DNA from: Leptolyngbya sp. PCC 7375
GTDB lineage: Bacteria; Cyanobacteriota; Cyanobacteriia; Phormidesmidales; Phormidesmidaceae
Direction: 5' to 3'
DNA length: 64,000 nucleotides
Assembly: GCF_000316115.1 (NCBI RefSeq)
Contig: NZ_JH993797.1
Span: 372,001-436,000 of the forward strand
Positions 44,686-53,557 of the stretch are shown piece by piece. The notes beneath the pieces are model-generated. The model made no database searches, was not told the origin of the DNA, and saw nothing but the letters and a program-made list of their open reading frames with translations. A program made the translations under genes and the position numbers. Each line of letters opens with the position of its first letter. Position 1 is the stretch's first letter.

Positions 44686-46446
44686 ATGCCCTCAATCACC
44701 ACGTGGAACCACCTCAACATGGGCTTACGAGTTCCCAATATTGACATGGGCCTCGAAGCTCGCATCCATGATCCGCTGTGGATGTTGGCGCGTCAATATC
44801 AGCTAGGCGAATTTTACGGCGAAGATGCCGGGTCACCCATTGCCGTCAAAGCTGAAATGAATGTTGCTCCCATTTCCCGTTATCACCCCAACAGCACATT
44901 AAATGGGGGAGACGCTGTCTCCGGGCAGCTATTGGACAGTCGGACTCAACCATTGGAACCGTTGGTGGAAGCTGAATCAGTCCATCTCCGAGCGGAGCCG
45001 ACACCAAGAGTCGGGGCAGATACGGGGCTGCGGCTGATTCGCAAGCTACGCATGGCGGGATTAGAAACTTACGTCAATGGGTTTATCGAGGCATTTCCGT
45101 TTACACCGATAATTCAGGCACAAGCAGCTTCACCTGATATTGCAACAACTTTGGATGCCCAGGCTATACGTCACCTACGAATATTACAGAATCGCATACC
45201 GGATGGTCGAACTCTCTTCACTCACTTTGTCCCCCAAGTCGATCAGCTCCTCAATCAATGGAATTGGCCGACAGACATGACGATCGCAACTAAGGATGAA
45301 CAAGCGTTGCGATCGCTAATTATCGACTGGGTTACCTGGTATCAGCAGCACTATGACGAACCTGTTGCTGGGACTAGTGCATGGCAGCCCAGTCGCCAGG
45401 AATATCACTTTGCGATCGCAGCCCATGACGGTGAACAAGAGTCAGTGTTCAAAGCCGATGACTACTACCAAGGCCATTTGGATTGGCATGCCTTTAAGGT
45501 TGCCCCAGCGGTATCCTTGGGTGCACAGCCCTCTGACCCCGGTCCTCGCTTTACCCAACAGATTCAAACAGCGGTTCCAGCGCAGCTATCCTATCCCGGT
45601 ATGCCCGCTTCTCGCTGGTGGGAGATGGAAGATTCTCAAGTCGACTTTGGCGGCATTGAAGGCAGCACCGACATTGTCCGCATGTTGTTTGTGGACTATG
45701 CCATCAGCTACAGCAACGATTGGTATTTAGTGCCATTGGATGTGCCCTATGGCACCTTCTCCCAGGTGTCATCCCTGGTCGTAACAGATGTGTTTGGAGT
45801 GCAAACCACCATCCCAGCCGTGAGCGCAGCGGCAGATGCCGATGGCTGGCACATGTACACAATCACAGGCAGTGATGACGGTTTGTTATTGCCGCCGGTT
45901 GTTGCCCAAGGTCTGAAAAGTCAGCCCATTGAGGAGGTGCGGTTTGTTCGCGATGAGATGGCCAATATGGCCTGGGGCATTGAATACCTGATCGAAAGTG
46001 ATGCGGGGACTTCCCTCAATCGTCACGAAACCTCCCGTGCAGGACGGATTGTTCCCCCACCGAGTGCAACGCCCGATGGCGCGTTGCGATATCAACTTGC
46101 TACGACGGTACCGGCCCATTGGATTCCGTTTTTGCCGGTGCGCTCGGGCAACAGCTCAGCCGATCCGTTGATGCTGGAGCGGGGCGAAATGCTACCCGAT
46201 AGTGATCTAGGCGGACAAACGCCAACCCAGGTTCTAGGAGACATTTTGGAGCCTAACTTACCATCTCTCCAACTCTTTGAAGAAGAGGTTCCTCGTACGG
46301 GGATTCGTGTGACCCGAGCGTATCAGTATGCTCGCGGTGCGGATGGTAAGGCTCACCTGTGGTTGGGGCGTCGTAAGACGACTGCTCGTCGAGGAGAGGT
46401 GAGTAGTGGGCTGAGATTTGATGCGATCGTAAACTCAGTCTCTTAA
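44686..46446 (+). CDS. Large uncharacterised protein C of the five-gene block (586 aa)
   Basis: The N-terminus reads WNHLNMGLRVPNIDMGLEAR, then HDPLWMLARQYQLGEFYGED and AGSPIAVKAE, a motif I remember from hypothetical proteins in several phyla (not verified). The rest alternates helical and beta-like stretches, including MPASRWWEMEDSQVDFGGIE near residue 305 and VRFVRDEMANMAWGIEYLI near 420. It contains no signal peptide or membrane helix. The start ATG 44686 has AAGGAG seven bases upstream and follows gene B by 12 bp. Its co-location with A and B suggests a shared complex. Confidence 0.82.
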   Translation: MPSITTWNHLNMGLRVPNIDMGLEARIHDPLWMLARQYQLGEFYGEDAGSPIAVKAEMNVAPISRYHPNSTLNGGDAVSGQLLDSRTQPLEPLVEAESVHLRAEPTPRVGADTGLRLIRKLRMAGLETYVNGFIEAFPFTPIIQAQAASPDIATTLDAQAIRHLRILQNRIPDGRTLFTHFVPQVDQLLNQWNWPTDMTIATKDEQALRSLIIDWVTWYQQHYDEPVAGTSAWQPSRQEYHFAIAAHDGEQESVFKADDYYQGHLDWHAFKVAPAVSLGAQPSDPGPRFTQQIQTAVPAQLSYPGMPASRWWEMEDSQVDFGGIEGSTDIVRMLFVDYAISYSNDWYLVPLDVPYGTFSQVSSLVVTDVFGVQTTIPAVSAAADADGWHMYTITGSDDGLLLPPVVAQGLKSQPIEEVRFVRDEMANMAWGIEYLIESDAGTSLNRHETSRAGRIVPPPSATPDGALRYQLATTVPAHWIPFLPVRSGNSSADPLMLERGEMLPDSDLGGQTPTQVLGDILEPNLPSLQLFEEEVPRTGIRVTRAYQYARGADGKAHLWLGRRKTTARRGEVSSGLRFDAIVNSVS

Positions 46447-46533
46447 TTTAGTCAACGACACGAACTAAAGGCGGGTGGGCCATGCCCACCCTACATGCCT
46501 ACATGAAACTGCATTAAATTGAGGTAGATAAAG

Positions 46534-49170
46534 ATGTCTTGGCAAACATCCTGGCAAGAAACGCATGGATTAAGTAATCGCATCGGAGCGGTTGATTCAC
46601 AAGAAAATCCTGTAATTCCTTTAATTCTCTGTGGGCCAATGCTTCGGCGAGTGGAGTCTGATGCTGTCAGCGTATTTGTGGCCCTTAAGCATCCGCGTAA
46701 GGTTAAGTTGACTATCTATGAAGGGACCGGTTCCAGCGGGCAGGTCAAATTTGAGTCAGTGCACGTTGAAACAGTTCCCTTGGGGAATTTTCTACATGTT
46801 GTTGTGGTAACTGCTCAGTTACCACAATTTCCAAATCGGGACGAAGCTCTTCTCAAATCAGGGGTGGTTTACGGCTATGACCTGACTTTAATTAAAGAGC
46901 GCGAAGGCTTAGATGATTTTACTGAAACCCATACCCTCGGAAGTCTGGGACTGCTTGAAGGTGACCATGCGCTTGGGTATAAGGCCAATCAACTCCCGTC
47001 TTTTAGCGTACCACCCACCGATCTCAATAAACTACGACTAGTACACGGTTCTTGTCGCAACCCCTATGGCGAAGGTCTCGATGCCTTTGAAGCCCTCGAT
47101 TCAATGGTTGAAGAAACCCACACCGATGCCAACAAGCGCCCTCATCAATTATTTCTCACAGGCGATCAAATCTATGCTGACGAAGTTCCAGATACCCTAC
47201 TGGCGGCTTTAATGGATGCTGGCGATACGTTACTCGGTTGGCAAGAGTTAGCCATTGATCCAAGCAATACGACCCCTGTTACTCCCAAAGGGGTATCAAA
47301 TATCAGTATTCCATCATCAGAGCTACAGCCGGGACGTCGCAGCGAAACCACCTTAGAACGATGTGGGTTCACCACTAAAGTTCATCAAAGTCATCTCCTG
47401 AGCCTGGGTGAATATTACGCAATGTACTTATTTGCCTGGTCGCCAGTTCTGTGGCCATCAACTCTCCCCACGTTTGAAGAGATTTATCCAGGGAAGGCAA
47501 AGACACAGAATGTGACTGTAATTTCAAACAAAGATGTGTTCATAAGAAAGGAAAATACCCCTTTATTTTCGTCATTCAGCAAGGAGGTCAGGCATGTTAA
47601 AAATTTCAAGAAATCCCTCCCTAAGGTACGACGAGCGTTAGCAAATATTCCCACCTATATGATTTTTGATGATCATGAAGTCACGGATGATTGGTACCTC
47701 AATCTAAACTGGTGTCGGCGTGTGCTCAAACAACCTTTAGGCAGGCACGTTATTCAAAACGGTCTCTCGGCCTATGGGATTTTTCAAGCATGGGGGAATA
47801 CGCCCCATCAGTTTGTTTCTGGCCAGCCGGGACGAGCACTATTAGATGCTGCCGTTGCCTGGTCTAAGTCTCAAGGAACAGATACCGATGCTCGACAGCA
47901 AATGAGTCGTCGTGTAGGTGTGCCCAATAATTTGCTCACTCAAGTCAACGCTCGTCGCGGTTTATCCCACAATGCTAATGCTTTGGAATGGCACTATTCC
48001 CTTGTTGTGGGCAGTGCCTACGAGGTGATTGTGCTCGATACCCGTACCTGGCGAGCTTTCCCTGGAAAAGCTGACTTTGATTTCCCAGCTATCTTAAGTG
48101 ATGAAGGGTTTCAAACCCAAATTCTGTCGCTAGGCACTAGCCAAACGGAGGTTACTCTGGTGGTTTCGCCAGGGGTCGTATTTGGTCTGCCGCCCATTTA
48201 TGAGGAACACAAGGGAGATAAGTCCTTAAAACCCAAAGAACGGTTTGACAACGACTCAGAAGACTGGATATTTCAGACGCCAACCTTTGAGAGATTGTTC
48301 TCAGCATTAGCTCAACGAGCCCAATCTTTTAACAACAACGGCAACTCAAAACGTCAGGGGCGAGTTGTCTTTTTATCAGGGGATGTACATTACGGCTTGG
48401 CTGCCCGATTGCAATATTGGGCCAGTCGCCCTTTCAACTCTGCATCTACGGGAGAGGCTGAGTTAGTGGTAGCTCAATTGACCTCTAGTGCCTTTAAAAA
48501 CGAGACTAGAATTGACACTTCGAAAGGTCCAATCGAGGGACGCAAAGGGACAGAAGCACTACACAATCATGGCTTTAGCCCCCTCGAAGTCCGCGATTCT
48601 TTACCTGATCCTAGACGGCATTTTGGCTGGGAGAACCCTGATAGAAAACGTCAAGTCATTGGTCGATTACAGATAAAGGGTGGGGGAGATTTCGGGGATA
48701 AAATACCTATAGAAACTGATCTAACGGTGAAGGATAATCCAGCCATGTTAGCGCTGGAAATTTTTCATCCTAATTTTTCACCCAAGAGTATCACCAGTCC
48801 ACCTGACTGGCGATACCGTATCGACTACATCATGGATACTTCAGGTGAAAGACAACCAGCTCAATTTAACCCACATCAGGTGACTGGGCCACCTCCAGGC
48901 GATCGCCGCCAAGCATTAAGCTCTTATCTTGCTGGGGCTGCTAACCACCAAGACTACAACCGTCGATGGGGAGATGGCAAGGAAATCGTTGGCCTCAACA
49001 ACGTCGGAGAAGTCACTTTTAAGTGGGGTGACACAGAGAAAACAGTAACCCAACACCTTTGGTGGAGACTAAGGAGTAAACGGTCTCAACCACTGCCCCC
49101 GTTCCCTCTAACACAAGGTGTAGTTTCTTTAGAGTTTAACGATCTGAACTATCCCGAACCCACCGTTTAG
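46534..49170 (+). CDS. PhoD-like metallophosphatase, cytoplasmic form (878 aa)
   Basis: The metal-binding motifs of the PhoD-like metallophosphoesterase family are present in order: HGSCRNPYGEGLDAFEALD (near residue 170), LFLTGDQIYADE (near 207), YMIFDDHEVTDDWYLNLNW (near 375) and VVFLSGDVHYGLAARL (near 610). PhoD enzymes are Ca2+/Fe3+-dependent phosphodiesterases/phosphomonoesterases. Unlike classical PhoD there is no twin-arginine signal peptide, and the protein is much longer (usual 500-600), with an extra N-terminal beta-rich domain of about 165 residues and a C-terminal extension. It is the only clear enzyme of the five-gene block, 87 bp after gene C; its substrate is unknown. Confidence 0.88.
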   Translation: MSWQTSWQETHGLSNRIGAVDSQENPVIPLILCGPMLRRVESDAVSVFVALKHPRKVKLTIYEGTGSSGQVKFESVHVETVPLGNFLHVVVVTAQLPQFPNRDEALLKSGVVYGYDLTLIKEREGLDDFTETHTLGSLGLLEGDHALGYKANQLPSFSVPPTDLNKLRLVHGSCRNPYGEGLDAFEALDSMVEETHTDANKRPHQLFLTGDQIYADEVPDTLLAALMDAGDTLLGWQELAIDPSNTTPVTPKGVSNISIPSSELQPGRRSETTLERCGFTTKVHQSHLLSLGEYYAMYLFAWSPVLWPSTLPTFEEIYPGKAKTQNVTVISNKDVFIRKENTPLFSSFSKEVRHVKNFKKSLPKVRRALANIPTYMIFDDHEVTDDWYLNLNWCRRVLKQPLGRHVIQNGLSAYGIFQAWGNTPHQFVSGQPGRALLDAAVAWSKSQGTDTDARQQMSRRVGVPNNLLTQVNARRGLSHNANALEWHYSLVVGSAYEVIVLDTRTWRAFPGKADFDFPAILSDEGFQTQILSLGTSQTEVTLVVSPGVVFGLPPIYEEHKGDKSLKPKERFDNDSEDWIFQTPTFERLFSALAQRAQSFNNNGNSKRQGRVVFLSGDVHYGLAARLQYWASRPFNSASTGEAELVVAQLTSSAFKNETRIDTSKGPIEGRKGTEALHNHGFSPLEVRDSLPDPRRHFGWENPDRKRQVIGRLQIKGGGDFGDKIPIETDLTVKDNPAMLALEIFHPNFSPKSITSPPDWRYRIDYIMDTSGERQPAQFNPHQVTGPPPGDRRQALSSYLAGAANHQDYNRRWGDGKEIVGLNNVGEVTFKWGDTEKTVTQHLWWRLRSKRSQPLPPFPLTQGVVSLEFNDLNYPEPTV

Positions 49171-49201
49171 AGAAAATCTTGCAACATTGAGGCTCAAAAT
49201 T

Positions 49202-52200
49202 ATGAATGTCAACTTTCACAAAACTCTGCTTGCAGAGTTACGAACGCTATTCCATCCAATTGAGGCTGCATTACAGAGCGATATTAGCCGCCAACGCTTA
49301 TTTGAGAAAATTGGTTGGGATCTAGAGGCAATCGGAATCTCATCAGACATTTTAACAGAGCGACTTACCCAATTGGTTGAAGGGTATCAAGCGCTCGATG
49401 AGTTTCTGGAGACTTCCCTCGATTCACTGGATGATTTCCTGCAGGCGTTGGATGCGGTTTCTCAGCTCTATGAAAGTCTGCATCAGCTGAGAACTTTGAT
49501 TAGTGAGACGACAATAGAGCCACTTCCCGAATTTAACCAGATTGGACAGGACTTAAGTGAGTTCTTGACCCTTTTCTATCTAGAGTCAGCACATCCGCGT
49601 CTTTATGAGCTGGGTGTTTTGCTAACGCTGATTCAGCCTAGAGAAGCGGCTCCTGAAATCGCCCCTGTGTTCAATCAAGCAAATGATTTAGTGCGCTTAC
49701 CACACCAGCGATCTCAGTTACGCTTAGATCGACTCAGCGATCTACTCCGAGATCCAGTTCAACTACTGAAAGAAGAATATTTTCCGTCAGGAGCGCCGAC
49801 GACTGCCGCTCAAACCCAACAGGCAACCGAGCGCCTATTTCCTCGACTAGCTAATTTTTTAAGTACTCTTGGCTTTAACAGCCTTTATAGTATTAAGCCA
49901 GAATACGGACTCGATTTTGGCGAGGCTGGTAACTCACTAGCCGCTGGGATGCTAACCCTGTTTTTTGCGTCCCAGCTGGACGACACCGAATGGGGCATGA
50001 CCCTAGCACTCTCCTCACCAGAGCAAGGGGACTTGGGTTTGGTGATCGTACCCTTTGGCGATGTTAGCTATACTCACCAGAGTGGTGAATGGATACATGA
50101 AGTAGGGCTTAATACTGCGATCGGTGGCTTTGCCTTAGGTCCCCATGGGTTAACCTTGCCAGAAGATGTCGATGACAGTCGCGTAGGTGGACAATTTCAA
50201 ATCTTTAAAGGGGCTGAAGCCGACGAAGATCCCGTCTTTTTAATCGGTAGTACGACCGGTACACGCCTGGAAATTGGCCAATTCTCCCTCTCGGGTAAGG
50301 CTAGTTTTCAAGGCACTGAACGAGACTATGGTCTGCTCCTAGAAGCAGGAACCGCAGCTCTAGTCATCTCCCCTGGTAATGGTGATGGATTTTTGCAGCA
50401 AATTTTACCGGCTGAGGGGTTCAGGGTTGACTTTGACTTAGGACTGGGATATTCCAACCAACAGGGTTTTTATTTTCGAGGTGGGGCTGGCCTAGAAGCC
50501 CGGTTGCCGATTCAAAGGTCAATCTCACGTTTGGTAGCGGTTGATGCGGTGCATTTGGCTCTACAAACATCGGAGGATTCTCTGCGTGGTTCGGTTGCTG
50601 CCACCATGGGTACCCAAATCGGGCCGTTTAACGTAATGATTGAGGCCGTTGGTTTTGAGATAAATCTGTCTTTCCCGTCGACAGGGGGGAACTTGGGAGC
50701 AATCAATATTGATCCCACCTTCAAACCGCCTGAAGGGCTGACTCTGGGTATTGACTCGGGTGTGCTGACCGGCAGTGGATTTTTAGCATACGACCCTGAA
50801 AAAGGCGAATACGAAGGGTTAGTGCAGCTCAAGTACAACACCTTGCTGCTAACAGGCATGGGTATTCTCAACACCCGTCGCCCCGATGGTAGTCCTGGCT
50901 TCTCTCTGGTGATTCTAATTACCGGCGATTTTCCACCTGTACAGCTGGGTTTAGGCTTCACCCTCAACGGTGTTGGAGGTCTCCTGGGCGTCAACCGCAC
51001 CGCCAATATTCAGGCATTGCAAGCAGGAGCCCGGAGTGGTGCGATCGCATCCGTCATGTTTCCTGAAAATCCATTAGCCAATGCACCGCGCATTCTGTCC
51101 GATCTGCAAACTTTCTTCCCCCAAAGCGACGGTAGCCATCTCTTTGGGCCAATGGTCAAAATTGGATGGGGCAATTCAGTACCGATCCTGCTGGCGGAAA
51201 TCGGCATTATGTTCGAGTTTCCCGATCCGCTACGGCTATTGCTATTTGGGCAAATGCACTTAGGTTTGCCATCCCTGGAAAAGCCAATTACAGATATTCA
51301 CATGGATATCTTTGGCAGCATTGACTTTACTGCCGGGACCCTGGCAATCGATGCTAGCCTGAAAGACTCTTCCATTGCGGGCTACCACATCAGTGGCGAT
51401 GCCGCTCTCCGTGCCCGCTGGAAAGACAATCCCAATTTTGCCCTCGCGATTGGTGGCTTCCATCCCCGAGCCATCCCCCCCGAAAACTTCCCAGCCCTCA
51501 AGCGAGTCAACATCAACCTCACCAAAACAAACAATCCGCGAGTGCGCCTGGAAGGGTATTTCGCACTGACATCCAACACGGTTCAGTGTGGTGCCCGCAT
51601 CGAAGCCTTTGCCAAAAAGAGCCGGTTCTCAGCAGAGGCATTTCTCTCCTTTGACACCCTCTTCCAATTTGATCCGTTTCGCTTTATGGCAGAAATGACA
51701 GCGGGTGCGGTCATTAAAGCCTTCGATAAAACCGTGACTACGGTTAACCTGGAGCTGTTTCTCTCTGGCCCCAAACCCTGGCATACCTCCGGTAAAATCT
51801 CGTTTCGAGTCATCTGGCGCTATTCCATTAATTTTGACCTCACCATTGGTGATAAGCCTGATCCTACTCCCATTCAACCCGTTGATTTGAGATCTCTCCT
51901 CTTTACCGAATTGCAGCGCCCCACTGCTTGGAGTGGTCAATTACCGCCTAACACAGGCACTGCCGTCGCCTTGCGTGACCTGCGATTAGAGGACAATGCT
52001 GAACAATTGATTCATCCCCAAGGCCGCTTTAGTGTCCGTCAGACTGTTGTGCCCCTGGGCATTCCCCTAGCTAAATATGGTGAAAAGCCCCTGCAGGGCG
52101 ACAACACATTTGTCATCAAACGGGTCAAGGTGGGCAACAATGAGGTGGACAAGCAGGTCATTAGCCACACTGACCTACAGGAGCCATTTGCCCCGGCTCA

Positions 52201-52510
52201 GTACCGTATCCTCAACGATATGCAGCGGTTGACGGCACCAGCCTACGAGCTTGCCAATGCAGGCATTACTGCTGCGCCGGACAATACCCGTGTTGGTGAT
52301 CGCGTTGCGGTCGAATCTCAGTATGAGGAAATCATCGTGGATAAAGCACGGGGTCACCGCAATGTCAGTGCTACTCGGACTAGACTAGCGAGTGGTTTAC
52401 TGCAAAAGGTGCATGCGCAGAGTGCGATCGCACGTAAACTGCGGAGGAATAACCAGATTGTTGCTTTCCCAGGTAAAAAACAAGCAATTCGCCTCAAATC
52501 TAAGGTTTAA
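49202..52510 (+). CDS. DUF6603-like giant beta-rich protein E of the five-gene block (1102 aa)
   Basis: After a helical N-terminus of about 230 residues, the protein is a long succession of amphipathic beta strands with Gly-rich turns (for example GLGYSNQQGFYFRGGAGLEA, GFLAYDPEKGEYEGLVQLKY, LGLGFTLNGVGGLLGVNRTA, INFDLTIGDKPDPTPIQPVD). This resembles proteins annotated with DUF6603, whose function is not known; the assignment is from memory. The strand pattern recalls beta-barrel or beta-solenoid proteins, but no signal peptide is present. I chose ATG 49202 instead of an upstream TTG at 49187. It starts 31 bp after the phosphatase gene and ends the block. Confidence 0.75.
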   Translation: MNVNFHKTLLAELRTLFHPIEAALQSDISRQRLFEKIGWDLEAIGISSDILTERLTQLVEGYQALDEFLETSLDSLDDFLQALDAVSQLYESLHQLRTLISETTIEPLPEFNQIGQDLSEFLTLFYLESAHPRLYELGVLLTLIQPREAAPEIAPVFNQANDLVRLPHQRSQLRLDRLSDLLRDPVQLLKEEYFPSGAPTTAAQTQQATERLFPRLANFLSTLGFNSLYSIKPEYGLDFGEAGNSLAAGMLTLFFASQLDDTEWGMTLALSSPEQGDLGLVIVPFGDVSYTHQSGEWIHEVGLNTAIGGFALGPHGLTLPEDVDDSRVGGQFQIFKGAEADEDPVFLIGSTTGTRLEIGQFSLSGKASFQGTERDYGLLLEAGTAALVISPGNGDGFLQQILPAEGFRVDFDLGLGYSNQQGFYFRGGAGLEARLPIQRSISRLVAVDAVHLALQTSEDSLRGSVAATMGTQIGPFNVMIEAVGFEINLSFPSTGGNLGAINIDPTFKPPEGLTLGIDSGVLTGSGFLAYDPEKGEYEGLVQLKYNTLLLTGMGILNTRRPDGSPGFSLVILITGDFPPVQLGLGFTLNGVGGLLGVNRTANIQALQAGARSGAIASVMFPENPLANAPRILSDLQTFFPQSDGSHLFGPMVKIGWGNSVPILLAEIGIMFEFPDPLRLLLFGQMHLGLPSLEKPITDIHMDIFGSIDFTAGTLAIDASLKDSSIAGYHISGDAALRARWKDNPNFALAIGGFHPRAIPPENFPALKRVNINLTKTNNPRVRLEGYFALTSNTVQCGARIEAFAKKSRFSAEAFLSFDTLFQFDPFRFMAEMTAGAVIKAFDKTVTTVNLELFLSGPKPWHTSGKISFRVIWRYSINFDLTIGDKPDPTPIQPVDLRSLLFTELQRPTAWSGQLPPNTGTAVALRDLRLEDNAEQLIHPQGRFSVRQTVVPLGIPLAKYGEKPLQGDNTFVIKRVKVGNNEVDKQVISHTDLQEPFAPAQYRILNDMQRLTAPAYELANAGITAAPDNTRVGDRVAVESQYEEIIVDKARGHRNVSATRTRLASGLLQKVHAQSAIARKLRRNNQIVAFPGKKQAIRLKSKV

Positions 52511-52696
52511 TTGGCTTAGGGAATGCTTAACCACCTGCTCAGGCCGTGCTGGAATATGAACAAAACCAACTTTCATATCGGGCTTGCAAATCTCTCGCCG
52601 ATGGAGGTAATGGTAAAAAAATGGCAAAATGTCAATAAATGTCAAGTAAAACCCTTTACCATTTAGGTTTTACTAGTCCTGCCTGGTTATGTTGCT

Positions 52697-53431
52697 ATGA
52701 GAGATGAACTAATTGCGATCGCAACCAAAATCCAACAAGATCGCTATCCAGATGCAGACGTTATCTTCTTAGCAGGTTCTGTCATTCGTGGTGAAGGTGC
52801 CGCCACTTCAGATCTTGATCTTGTTGTTGTCTTTCAACAACTGCCTGCGGCATATCGAGAATCTTTTCAGTTTGAAGGCTGGCCCGTCGAAGCATTTGTC
52901 CATGATCCTGAAACGCTGAGGTACTTTTTCTTTGAGGTCGATAGCCCCACAGGGATACCTTCTTTGCCCGCTATGGTGAGTGAAGGAATTGAGATACCCC
53001 AGCCAAGTCAGCTATCCAGAGAGCTGAAGCAGCTAGCGGATAATGTTTTAACTGCAGGTCCACCGGTCTGGGACAAAGACGCCATCGATAGGTCACGCTA
53101 TGCCATTACAGAGCTGATCGATGATATTCGAGCACCGCGCTCAAGGGCAGAACTGATAGCTTCTGGCACTCAGCTATATGATGCGGTGGCAAATCATTAT
53201 CTGCGCAGTCGGAATCTCTGGTCTGCCACAGGCAAGACAATTCCCAGACGATTGCAGCAAGTTGCCCCTCAGTTTGCTGCTCAGTTTGAAGATAGCTTTA
53301 CAGCTCTATTTGCTCATGGAAAGACTGACGAACTTATAGGGGTAGTAGAGAATATGCTAATGCCAGAGGGTGGTTGGTTATTTGAGGGGTATAAACTTGT
53401 TGCCCCTGTTTCCTGGAGAAACCCTATCTAA
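52697..53431 (+). CDS. Nucleotidyltransferase-domain protein (Pol beta superfamily)
   Basis: 244 residues. The nucleotidyltransferase signature is FLAGSVIRGEGAATSDLDLV (G-S...D-x-D, about residues 25-44), followed by VEAFVHDPE with the third acidic position. The C-terminal part is helical. The family includes aminoglycoside and minimal nucleotidyltransferases; the substrate is not evident. It lies 186 bp after the five-gene block on the same strand and may or may not belong to it. Confidence 0.82.
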   Translation: MRDELIAIATKIQQDRYPDADVIFLAGSVIRGEGAATSDLDLVVVFQQLPAAYRESFQFEGWPVEAFVHDPETLRYFFFEVDSPTGIPSLPAMVSEGIEIPQPSQLSRELKQLADNVLTAGPPVWDKDAIDRSRYAITELIDDIRAPRSRAELIASGTQLYDAVANHYLRSRNLWSATGKTIPRRLQQVAPQFAAQFEDSFTALFAHGKTDELIGVVENMLMPEGGWLFEGYKLVAPVSWRNPI

Positions 53432-53557
53432 ACAGGGTATTGATCCTAAAGCATAGTGTACGCCGCCATCAAAATCAGTTAGCTACCCTGACAATCTCCA
53501 ACAAGCAACCCATAAGGCAAGATAGAAAAGCAAACATAACTTGAAACCACGGTCACG

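Noticed and set aside
37064..52510. Large-protein block as a contractile injection system or phage tail
   Set aside because: No sheath, tube, spike, baseplate or AAA+ ATPase gene is recognisable, so the resemblance is limited to size and clustering.
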